NCBI RefSeq assembly: GCF_965227735.1
Contig: NZ_OZ245776.1
Span: 5,828,001 to 5,892,000 of the forward strand
Reading direction: 5' to 3'
From: Larkinella sp965227735
Lineage (GTDB): Bacteria > Bacteroidota > Bacteroidia > Cytophagales > Spirosomataceae
DNA: 64,000 nt
The translations under genes and the position numbers were made by a program. Below the pieces are notes generated by a model that saw only the letters and a list, made by a program, of their open reading frames with translations, had not been told where the DNA came from and searched no databases. Shown here piece by piece: positions 9,048 through 16,306 of the stretch (positions are counted from its first letter, which is position 1; every line of letters starts with the position of its first letter).

Positions 9048-9623
9048 ATGCATTTACTCGTACTGGACAACATCGACTCTTTCACCTACATGCTCGTCGA
9101 CTACCTGAAACAGGCGGGGGCGACGTGTCGGGTGGTGCGCAATACGGCGTCGCTGGACGAAATCACGGCGGAACCGTACGACGGCGTGGTGTTGTCGCCC
9201 GGCCCCGGAACACCCCGGCAGGCGGGTTGTCTGTTAAACGTGATCGAACACTACCACGAGCAACTCCCGATGCTGGGGGTTTGTTTAGGTCATCAGGCAC
9301 TGGGCGACTATTATGGCGCCCGGCTGGTCAGGGCGGCCAAACCGATGCACGGAAAACTGTCGGTGATCCGGAAATCGTCCGGGGATGCTTTGCTAGCTAA
9401 TTTGCCGGACGAGTTCAGGGTAACCCGGTATCATTCGCTGGTGCTGGTGGATCTGCCCGCCGAACTGACCGAACTGGCGGCTACGATTGAAGGCGAAAAC
9501 ATGGCATTTCGGCACCATAATCTGCCCCTTTGGGGCATTCAGTTTCATCCCGAAGCGGCATTGACGCAGTACGGATTAGCAATTTTAAAAAATTGGATTA
9601 CCTTTGTGAAAACAACTAAATAG
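9048..9623 (+). CDS. pabA: glutamine amidotransferase, anthranilate / aminodeoxychorismate synthase component II
   Basis: 191 residues, the usual size. Class I glutamine amidotransferase: DNIDSFTYMLVDYL at the N-terminus, oxyanion strand LSPGPGTP, nucleophile elbow LGVCLGHQALG (Cys79) and catalytic HxE in GIQFHPEA. It releases ammonia from glutamine for a chorismate-using partner subunit. TrpG and PabA cannot be separated by sequence alone; the absence of trp genes around it favours a PabA-like or shared role. A single gene between a divergent oxidoreductase and the alpha/beta hydrolase, 52 bp before the latter. Confidence 0.88.
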   Translation: MHLLVLDNIDSFTYMLVDYLKQAGATCRVVRNTASLDEITAEPYDGVVLSPGPGTPRQAGCLLNVIEHYHEQLPMLGVCLGHQALGDYYGARLVRAAKPMHGKLSVIRKSSGDALLANLPDEFRVTRYHSLVLVDLPAELTELAATIEGENMAFRHHNLPLWGIQFHPEAALTQYGLAILKNWITFVKTTK

Positions 9624-9675
9624 TGACCTTTTCGTTGTATTTTTCCAATTTTTCTACGACAAAACCAAGACCGCT

Positions 9676-10473
9676 ATGAACTATCGTGTTCGGAAAGAAG
9701 GTAACTTCCGTTACATTGATGAAGGACAAGGCGACGTATTGCTTTTACTTCATGGATTATTCGGCGCTTTAAGCAACTGGGACGGTGTAATCAACACCTT
9801 CGCTGACCGGTATCGGGTGGTAATTCCGGTGATGCCCATTTATGAAATGCCCATCCGGGAAGCCGGACTGGAAGGACTTGTGAAGTTCATTGAAGACTTT
9901 CTGGCCTTTAAAGATTTGGACAATCTGACGTTGCTGGGCAACTCCCTGGGCGGTCACGTCGGGCTGTTGTACACGCTGAAACACCCGGAAATGGTGAAAC
10001 GGCTCGTGTTGACGGGCAGCTCCGGGTTGTTCGAAAACTCGATGGGCGGTTCTTACCCGAAACGGGGCAGCTACGATTACATCGCCGAACGGGTTGCTTA
10101 CACGTTCTACGACCCGAAAGTGGCCACGAAGGAGCTGATCGACGAAGTCTTCGAAATTACCAACAGCATTCCGAAATGCCTGCGGATTGTGGCCATTGCC
10201 AAGTCGGCCCAACGCAACAATGTGGCGAAGGAAATCCAGCATATTACCATTCCCACGCTGTTGATCTGGGGGCTGAACGACACCATCACCCCACCGGAAG
10301 TGGCCCACGAATTCAATCGCCTGATTCCCAACTCAGAATTGCACTTTGTTGATAAATGTTGTCATGCGCCCATGATGGAACATCCGGATCGTTTCAATAC
10401 GCTGCTGACCGATTGGCTCATCCGACAACCCCTGAATGCCACCAGCCGGCAGAGCGATCTCACCATTGCCTGA
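9676..10473 (+). CDS. alpha/beta hydrolase
   Basis: 265 residues, no signal peptide. Alpha/beta hydrolase fold with oxyanion HGLFGALSNW, nucleophile elbow LLGNSLGGH (Ser90), acid LIWGLNDTITPP and catalytic His in CCHAPMMEHPDRF. Esterase or thioesterase-like; substrate unknown. From memory, an alpha/beta hydrolase upstream of CBS, NAD kinase and DUF6089 genes is a recurrent Bacteroidota arrangement, and that order is seen here. A hairpin directly downstream suggests it can be transcribed separately from the CBS gene. Confidence 0.88.
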   Translation: MNYRVRKEGNFRYIDEGQGDVLLLLHGLFGALSNWDGVINTFADRYRVVIPVMPIYEMPIREAGLEGLVKFIEDFLAFKDLDNLTLLGNSLGGHVGLLYTLKHPEMVKRLVLTGSSGLFENSMGGSYPKRGSYDYIAERVAYTFYDPKVATKELIDEVFEITNSIPKCLRIVAIAKSAQRNNVAKEIQHITIPTLLIWGLNDTITPPEVAHEFNRLIPNSELHFVDKCCHAPMMEHPDRFNTLLTDWLIRQPLNATSRQSDLTIA

Positions 10474-10479
10474 TGGAAT

Positions 10480-10525
10480 TAAGAAATTTCCGAAAAGATT
10501 TTGAAACTCTAACGGAAATTTCTTA
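10480..10525 (+). terminator. hairpin terminator after alpha/beta hydrolase
   Basis: Perfect 13-bp inverted repeat (TAAGAAATTTCCG at 10480-10492 with 10513-10525), 20-nt loop, followed by GTTTT. Starts seven bases past the stop codon. Confidence 0.6.
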
Positions 10526-10585
10526 GTTTTCAACTATACTGTTCCAGTTACACGATACCGGAAATATCTTCCAGGAATTTTCCGG

Positions 10586-11302
10586 ATGTTTTTGGACAAT
10601 AAACAGGTACAGAGTAGTAAACAACCGACACCGATGCTGGCCTCCGAACTGATAGACCCGATGATACCGGCCCTGAAGCCGACGGATACCGTTGGGCAGG
10701 CCCTCGACTGGATGCAGGAACACCGTGTTGGTCAGTTAGCCATTGTCGATCAGGGCCAGTATAAGGGCCTCGTCAATGAAGACCTGCTGATGGATGTGCC
10801 GGATGATACCCACCAGTTGAGTGAGGTCATGCGGCTTTTCGAACACCTGTCGGTCCATGAATCCCAGCACCTCTACGAACTCCTGAGTTTAATTACCGAA
10901 CACCGGCTGCAGGTGATTGCGGTGGTGAACGACGAACAGGAGTTTGTCGGTACGGTTTCGGCTATTGAACTCCTCAAACAGTTTGCGCAATTGCTGGGCG
11001 TTCAGGAAGCAGGAGCCATTCTGATTCTCTCCATCAACGAACGCGATTATTCGATGGCCGAAATCAGTCGGCTGGTCGAGTCGAACAACGTCCGGATCAT
11101 CAGCAGCTATTTTGCAGGGGCAGCTTACGGGATGCCCGATAAATCGCGGCTCACACTCAAACTCAATCGCAAAGACATTACGCCGGTTGTAGCCACACTC
11201 GAACGCTTTGGCTATTCCATCGAAGCGGCTTTTGCCAATACTCCCATTGAATCCATCGATCAGGGACGACTCGATCTGTTGCTCCGGTACCTGGATTCGT
11301 AA
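10586..11302 (+). CDS. CBS-domain protein
   Basis: 238 residues. Two CBS motifs cover about residues 18-135: ASELIDPMIPALKPTDTV and QALDWMQEHRVGQLAIVD in the first, HRLQVIAVVNDEQEFVGTVS in the second. The C-terminal half (ILSINERDYSMAEISRLVE) resembles an ACT-type regulatory module, as in AcuB-like proteins. It should bind an adenine nucleotide and act as an energy-state sensor; its target is unknown. An internal ATG at 10634 would give a version starting nearer the first CBS motif. It lies 92 bp upstream of NAD kinase, with which it is commonly linked in this phylum. Confidence 0.85.
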   Translation: MFLDNKQVQSSKQPTPMLASELIDPMIPALKPTDTVGQALDWMQEHRVGQLAIVDQGQYKGLVNEDLLMDVPDDTHQLSEVMRLFEHLSVHESQHLYELLSLITEHRLQVIAVVNDEQEFVGTVSAIELLKQFAQLLGVQEAGAILILSINERDYSMAEISRLVESNNVRIISSYFAGAAYGMPDKSRLTLKLNRKDITPVVATLERFGYSIEAAFANTPIESIDQGRLDLLLRYLDS

Positions 11303-11394
11303 TTCATCCGGCAATCCGTCGGCAGTCGATAGCAGATTCTTGGACTTTTCTCTCATCTTTGCAAATCTGACTGACGAACTGACTGACGATTTTT

Positions 11395-12279
11395 ATGAAA
11401 ATTGCTATTCACGGACGCAATTTTGTCGACCTGGCGACTCCGTTCATCCAATCCATGTTCGATGAGCTGGCCCGGCGGCAAATAGAAGTGCAACTCTCTG
11501 AAATCTACCGTTCGTTCCTGGATTCTGCCGGTATCGCTCACCATTCTACTTTAACGTATACGTCGTACCTCAACATTTTCGACGCCGATTTTGCGTTTAG
11601 CCTCGGCGGTGACGGAACGTTGCTCGAAGTGCTCACCCATGCCGGGCCGCGCGGTATTCCGATTGTGGGCATCAACATTGGCCGACTTGGTTTTCTGACC
11701 ACCATTTCGCCCGAAAATCCGGAATCGTTGCCAAGACTGCTGCAGGCCCTGTCGATCGGCGACTACCGGCTCGATGAACGGACGCTGGTGAATCTCCAGT
11801 CGGACGAAGACCTCTTCGACGGGGTTCCGTTCGGTCTCAATGACGTGACCATTACCAAAACCGAAACGTCATCGATGATCACCGTTCACACCTACCTCAA
11901 CGGTGAGTTCCTGAATTCCTACTGGGCCGATGGCCTGATCATTTCAACGGCCACGGGCTCGACCGGGTATTCGCTGAGTTGCGGAGGGCCGCTGCTGCTG
12001 CCACACAACAGCAACTTCATCGTGACGCCCATCAGCCCGCACAACCTGAACGTCCGGCCGATGGTGGTGCCGGATTCAGCGCAATTGTCATTTGAAGTGG
12101 AAAGCCGCAGCAACACGTTTCTGGTTTCAGTAGACTCCCGGTTTCGTACCATCAACACCGGTACCCGTTTGAGCGTCCGGAAAGAAAAGTTTGCGGCCAA
12201 ACTGGTCAAGATGAGCGACGACAGTTTTCTGAATACCCTGCGGAACAAGCTGAGCTGGGGCTGGGATATTCGAAATTAG
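11395..12279 (+). CDS. nadK: NAD kinase
   Basis: 294 residues, typical length. The diacylglycerol-kinase-like GGDGT motif is at residues 71-75 (FSLGGDGTLLEVL), followed by VGINIGRLGFLTT and the second nucleotide region FGLNDVTITKTE, with the conserved Gly-rich STATGSTGYSLSCGGP. It phosphorylates NAD+ to NADP+ with ATP (or polyphosphate in some families). Upstream, the 5' leader holds a tandem 11-12 bp direct repeat (CTGACTGACGA twice, 11367-11389). Gene order with the CBS and DUF6089 genes supports the assignment. Confidence 0.95.
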   Translation: MKIAIHGRNFVDLATPFIQSMFDELARRQIEVQLSEIYRSFLDSAGIAHHSTLTYTSYLNIFDADFAFSLGGDGTLLEVLTHAGPRGIPIVGINIGRLGFLTTISPENPESLPRLLQALSIGDYRLDERTLVNLQSDEDLFDGVPFGLNDVTITKTETSSMITVHTYLNGEFLNSYWADGLIISTATGSTGYSLSCGGPLLLPHNSNFIVTPISPHNLNVRPMVVPDSAQLSFEVESRSNTFLVSVDSRFRTINTGTRLSVRKEKFAAKLVKMSDDSFLNTLRNKLSWGWDIRN

Positions 12280-12466
12280 ACCATTAAAAATACCTTTACC
12301 GTGCGCTGGAGCCTTCTTTCGCTCAGAATGCGCAACAGTTTTACCGAGCGACCCAATAAAATACCAAAAACGGGCGTTTCAGAGGAGGAGATTGGCCAAA
12401 CCGGTCAAAAATCCAATCGATGAATCAGAGGCTCCGGGTTTCCGGTGCGGTAGTAAGCAAAGAAAC

Positions 12467-13456
12467 ATGAAGAATAACCTACTGATTACCAGTTTGATTG
12501 CCGCCACCTGTCTGGCGTTGCAACCGGTCGATGCACAGGCGCAAAATGGCAGAAATCCCTTTGTGCCCTATTCGGAAGTGGGTCTGGGACTGGGAACCGC
12601 CAGCTATTACGGCGAGATTGCCGGGTACCGCAAACCCCTTAAATCCACATTTTTGATGATGCGCTGGAGTGCCGGAGCCATGTATACCCGACACTTTACA
12701 CCCCGACTGGCCGCGCGGGCGTCGTTTACCTGGGCGCGAATCGCGGGCGACGATTATACGTACAACCGCAAAGACCTCAATTCCGGGATTGTTCAGTATG
12801 CCCGGAACCTGCATTTTCGCAATGATCTGAAAGAATTTGCCCTATCCGGGATTTACCAGTTTGTGCCGGATGGACGCAATCCGAATTACCGCGCAAAACT
12901 GACACCGTATGTATTTCTGGGGATTGCGGCCGTTGCCCACAGCCCGGAAGCCCGAACTCCGGTTGGTTTCGGCACCACGCCCGACGATACGGAACAGCGC
13001 TGGGTAAAACTGCAACCGTTGGGAACGGAAGGGCAGGGGCAAAACGGCGTAAAACCGTATTCACTCGTAACCCTGGCGATTCCGGTGGGCTTCGGGGTGA
13101 AATACCGGCTGAACGACCGGTTTGGTCTGGCTGGTGAAATTGGATTCCGGTATACGACCAGCGATTACCTGGACGATGCCGGTGGAGCCTACCCCGATCC
13201 GACCATTCTGAAAGACGACCTGGCGCGGGTGATGTCCGACCGCCGTCTGGAGCCGACCGCTGCCCGGAAAGGGGGTGACCGCGTTGCTGAATTGCAAAAT
13301 TACCTGAACACGAACGACCCTATGGGCGTGCTGGCGGCTGATCCCGCTTATGCGACGCGGGGGGCTGACGGGGTTTTCAACGATGGTTACATGACGGTTA
13401 GCTTTCAGGTCCATTACGTTCTGACGCCACGAATTAAATGCCCACCAATCAAATAA
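12467..13456 (+). CDS. DUF6089-like outer-membrane beta-barrel protein
   Basis: 329 residues from ATG 12467, chosen because it begins a clean Sec signal peptide (LLITSLIAATCLALQPVDAQAQ); an in-frame ATG at 12392 would add a charged 25-residue extension before it. The mature part alternates short aromatic/hydrophobic strands (YSEVGLGLGTASYYGEI, VTLAIPVGFGVKYRLNDRFG), typical of small outer-membrane barrels and of the DUF6089 proteins found after nadK in Bacteroidota. Its last 19 bases overlap the start of a paralogous gene, implying coupled translation. Function unknown, probably envelope. Confidence 0.82.
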   Translation: MKNNLLITSLIAATCLALQPVDAQAQNGRNPFVPYSEVGLGLGTASYYGEIAGYRKPLKSTFLMMRWSAGAMYTRHFTPRLAARASFTWARIAGDDYTYNRKDLNSGIVQYARNLHFRNDLKEFALSGIYQFVPDGRNPNYRAKLTPYVFLGIAAVAHSPEARTPVGFGTTPDDTEQRWVKLQPLGTEGQGQNGVKPYSLVTLAIPVGFGVKYRLNDRFGLAGEIGFRYTTSDYLDDAGGAYPDPTILKDDLARVMSDRRLEPTAARKGGDRVAELQNYLNTNDPMGVLAADPAYATRGADGVFNDGYMTVSFQVHYVLTPRIKCPPIK

Positions 13457-14205
13457 AGTACGCCTTGTCTGTCTGTCTGCACCGGGTTCATTTTACGTTT
13501 AGACGCAAACCGACAAGCCGTCTTCCGGCGGTTTTCTGGTTTCTGTCGGTTTTAAGCGCAGTGACACATTTCAGCGCCTGGGCGCAATCGACTCCGACCT
13601 GGGAAGTGGGAGCGGGCCTGGGCGGGATGATTTACAAGGGCGATCTGGCCCCCAGCCTGATTCCGGGAAACATCCGTCCCGCCGGTAATTTGCTGGTTCG
13701 CTACAACGTCAGCCAGCCCTTCACCGTGCGGATCAACGCCGGTTTAGGTCAGATTGCCGGGAAAGACAGCCGGTTCAACGATCCGTTTCAACAGGCGCGT
13801 GATCTGTCGTTCAAGACCTCGATCCGGGAACTGAACGTGTTGATGGAATACAACTTCCTGAATTATGCCAGCCAGCGGAAAGTGAAAAACTGGACGCCCT
13901 ACGTATTTGGCGGACTGGGTTTATTTACCTTTAAGCCCAATCCCCAAAGTCCGGGCTATCAGCGGAAATCGCTCTTCAATTTCCCGCTGGGCGTGGGCGT
14001 GAAGTATGAATTTAAACGACCCTGGAGTCTGGGGCTGGAATATGGAACCCGGTTTTCCGGCTCCGATTATCTGGACAATTTCGGAGCAAATACCTTTAGT
14101 GATACGGATAAATTACGAAACGGCGACCCCGGTTCCAAAGATACATACACCTACCTCGGCGTCACGTTGACCTACCGTTTCTACCGGATTACGTGCCCTG
14201 AATAA
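13438..14205 (+). CDS. DUF6089-like outer-membrane protein (paralogue)
   Basis: 255 residues. A long positively charged n-region precedes a hydrophobic helix and cleavage site (VLSAVTHFSAWAQS, about residue 45). The barrel-like mature part has the same opening as its neighbour (WEVGAGLGGMIYKGDLAP, compare LGLGTASYYGEI) and the same gene-end strands (LGVTLTYRFYRI). The ATG lies inside the 3' end of the upstream gene (19-bp overlap), so the pair is a translationally coupled tandem duplication. Probably an outer-membrane barrel of unknown function. An internal Met at residue 120 is too late to be the start. Confidence 0.78.
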   Translation: MPTNQIKYALSVCLHRVHFTFRRKPTSRLPAVFWFLSVLSAVTHFSAWAQSTPTWEVGAGLGGMIYKGDLAPSLIPGNIRPAGNLLVRYNVSQPFTVRINAGLGQIAGKDSRFNDPFQQARDLSFKTSIRELNVLMEYNFLNYASQRKVKNWTPYVFGGLGLFTFKPNPQSPGYQRKSLFNFPLGVGVKYEFKRPWSLGLEYGTRFSGSDYLDNFGANTFSDTDKLRNGDPGSKDTYTYLGVTLTYRFYRITCPE

Positions 14206-14290
14206 CCATATTCGGGACTTTTTGCGTATTTTCGGCCTTCATACGGATCGAATACAACTCGTTATTGTGAAATCAGGATTTTGGGAAACT

Positions 14291-15082
14291 ATGCGGTGGA
14301 TCGGCGTCCTAAGCGCTTTGTGGATTGGTTTATCAAATTCAGCTTCGTCGCAAACCGTGGCCTGGGCCGGGTCCGACATTCCGCCGGTCGATTCGATGTG
14401 TTATCAGTTTCAGCGGCTCTACACCCAGATTCGGGAAGAAAGTGTGCTGCCGGATTCGGCCCGTAAATTCTTTAGTGACATCATGTTTGGCCTGCGCGGC
14501 AAATTTCGCACCGCCGAACCTTTCCGGCTCGACAGCGCCCGGCGCGACAGCATTCTCCAAACCGCCTATTTTTCGTTCCCGCTCCGCAACTACTCTCCCG
14601 ACGCCATTGGCGGTTCACGTGGGGAAGGCTACCGGGCCAGGGGTTTCGATCTGTTCGATTACAACGTCCGCGGCAGCCACCCCGCCCAGGACATTTTTAT
14701 CTCCGACCGCAACCAGGACTGCATCGACGACAACACTGACCGTCCGGCCGATGTGCTGGCCATGACCAGCGGGGTGGTGCTGGCCATTGAAACCGCCTGG
14801 ACGCCGGGGCAGGAATACCGGGGGGGCAACTGGATCTGGATCTACGACCCCATTCTCGACGGCTTGTGGTATTACGCCCACAACAACGCCATTGTGGTTC
14901 GCCCGGGCGACTGGGTACAATCGGGGCAAAAGATTAGCGAAGTGGGTCGCACGGGCTTCAACGCCTACGCAACGCGTTCGCCAACGCACCTGCACATCAT
15001 GTACCTGCAACTCCAGGCCGACGGACTCCCGCAACCCCAAAACCCCTACGCGTGGCTGTTAACCGCCAGGAATTTTAATTAG
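14291..15082 (+). CDS. M23 family (LytM-like) metallopeptidase
   Basis: 263 residues from ATG 14291, which begins a normal signal peptide (VLSALWIGLSNSASSQ); an ATG at 14222 would add 23 residues and is less likely. Zinc ligands of the M23 fold are visible: HxxxD in SHPAQDIFI, then the HxH in SPTHLHIMYLQ, with WYYAHNNAIVVRPGDWVQ and VGRTGFNA between. Family members cleave peptidoglycan cross-links or act as scaffolds; the intact ligands argue for activity. It follows the two envelope barrels on the same strand, 85 bp after the second, consistent with an envelope function. Confidence 0.88.
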   Translation: MRWIGVLSALWIGLSNSASSQTVAWAGSDIPPVDSMCYQFQRLYTQIREESVLPDSARKFFSDIMFGLRGKFRTAEPFRLDSARRDSILQTAYFSFPLRNYSPDAIGGSRGEGYRARGFDLFDYNVRGSHPAQDIFISDRNQDCIDDNTDRPADVLAMTSGVVLAIETAWTPGQEYRGGNWIWIYDPILDGLWYYAHNNAIVVRPGDWVQSGQKISEVGRTGFNAYATRSPTHLHIMYLQLQADGLPQPQNPYAWLLTARNFN

Positions 15083-15141
15083 TGAAGAGTTAAGAGTAAG
15101 CTGACGCATTCAACTCGTCAATCTTAACTCATCACTCTTCA
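15081..15141. repeat. imperfect palindrome with repeated GAAGAGT/TTAAGA words
   Basis: Left arm about 15081-15105 (AGTGAAGAGTTAAGAG...) pairs with about 15116-15141 (...CTTAACTCATCACTCTTC), with an inner TGACG/CGTCA stem. It starts at the M23 stop codon and could serve as its terminator. Confidence 0.6.
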
Positions 15142-15312
15142 TACCAGCCGTCGGGATCCTTTCAGCGACTTATTGCAAACCGTCGACCAACCGGTCGTTT
15201 CCGGCTGGTTGGGACGCAGGAAGGCGGTTTTACGGACGTTTCCGGCCGGTTCGGGTGTGGCGTAGCGCCGGTTGCGGGAGATGGGTAGAATGTAGAGGAA
15301 AGCAATTCTCAT
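15139..15312 (-). CDS. candidate small protein, 57 aa
   Basis: ATG at 15312, stop at 15139-15141. The product is a basic, Pro-containing 57-residue peptide opening MRIAFLYILPISRNRRYATP and ending KSLKGSRRLV. Third codon positions are mostly G/C, as in neighbouring genes, and the frame spans almost exactly the gap between two palindromes (15081-15141 and 15321-15412). No recognised family; the first dozen residues are hydrophobic but too short for a clear membrane helix. It lies downstream of the LEA14-like lipoprotein gene on the same strand. Confidence 0.45.
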   Translation of the reverse strand: MRIAFLYILPISRNRRYATPEPAGNVRKTAFLRPNQPETTGWSTVCNKSLKGSRRLV

Positions 15313-15320
15313 AAGTAACG

Positions 15321-15412
15321 AATATCGAACACTGAATATTGAGTAATGAATATCGAAGTACGGTGCAGGTCTGATTTCGATATTCGCTATTCAATATTCA
15401 GTGTTCGATATT
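15321..15412. repeat. long palindrome with GAATATCGAA words
   Basis: Arms 15321-15357 and 15376-15412 (37 bp each, about four mismatches), 18-nt loop. Each arm contains AATATCGAA-type words at both ends and GAATATTGA in the middle. It ends eight bases before the stop of the LEA14-like gene, so it may also act as its terminator. Confidence 0.85.
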
Positions 15413-15419
15413 GGTAGCG

Positions 15420-16040
15420 TTATTGCCCCAAAAGAATCTTATTCGTCATTTCTTTATCGATCGTGATATAACCGGGGTAGTTGACTTTCTTATTCCCCAG
15501 CGCGAGGGTTGGCTTGATTTTGATCGTCAGCATCGATGGTTTGGCGCTGTTCGAACCGCTCATGTTCCGCACCAGGTCCGTGAAGGCATCGCGGGTTTTT
15601 TCGTCGGTCATCAGTTTGTAGGCATTGGCGTTCAGCTTGATCGGAACGCGCGTTGAGCCGCCACCGGGAGCCACTTCGATGCGCTGGTTGACAAACCCGT
15701 TGAAAAGCTCCTGTTCCGCGAGCATAATCTTGTATTCCAACTGGTCGATAGCCGCCGTTTTGTTGGTCGGATTGGTGATGTCGATGTTGATCCGGGCGCT
15801 CAGCGGAATGCTTTTGGTCATAAATCCCGTGGCCAGTTGCGGATACTTCATGGGATTCAGATCTTCCAGATTTTTCAGTTTCCGGACGTCGATGCCCGAC
15901 AGGTAAACGCTGTCGGCCGACGTGATATTGAATTTGCAATCGCCCAGGGCTTTGGCCTGCGTGATCTGGCGGTTAACGCTGCATTGGCTGAAAGTTAGTG
16001 CGAAGGCAGAAATGGCTACGAAAAACAACAATTTTCTCAT
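15420..16040 (-). CDS. LEA14-like (LEA_2) lipoprotein
   Basis: 206 residues. Signal peptide with lipobox LTFSQC (Cys20). The mature protein has the look of the water-stress/LEA14 fold: ISGIDVRKL-like strand (YLSGIDVRKLKNL), PLSARINIDITNPTNKTAAID and a following YKIMLAEQELFNG, the usual phrase order of LEA_2 proteins. No catalytic residues are expected; such proteins are beta-sandwich lipoproteins of uncertain role. It stands alone on the minus strand, divergent from gyrB with a 266-bp shared upstream region. Confidence 0.72.
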   Translation of the reverse strand: MRKLLFFVAISAFALTFSQCSVNRQITQAKALGDCKFNITSADSVYLSGIDVRKLKNLEDLNPMKYPQLATGFMTKSIPLSARINIDITNPTNKTAAIDQLEYKIMLAEQELFNGFVNQRIEVAPGGGSTRVPIKLNANAYKLMTDEKTRDAFTDLVRNMSGSNSAKPSMLTIKIKPTLALGNKKVNYPGYITIDKEMTNKILLGQ

Positions 16041-16306
16041 GTACTTGCTAGGCTTAATGAATGTTCCCTTTAGATAGACGAAAAAGGGATTGGTTTAGTT
16101 TTAAAAATGCCAATTCCCGCTCATTTTTCCCGCTATTCGTAAACACAAAATTTTGCTGTCCATTGTTTTGTAGGTATATTTATACGTTAAGCCGAACGGG
16201 GTTAGGAAATGACCCGGAAAATTTGTATTTTTACTATCCGAAATCGTCCTTTTAACCGCATTTCTTATAACAATTCCGTAAAACGGAGCTATACTGATTG
16301 CATTCT

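Noticed and set aside
12301..12423. GTG-started 40-codon frame between nadK and the DUF6089-like gene
   Set aside because: Non-ATG start and polar composition without features; cannot be told from chance.
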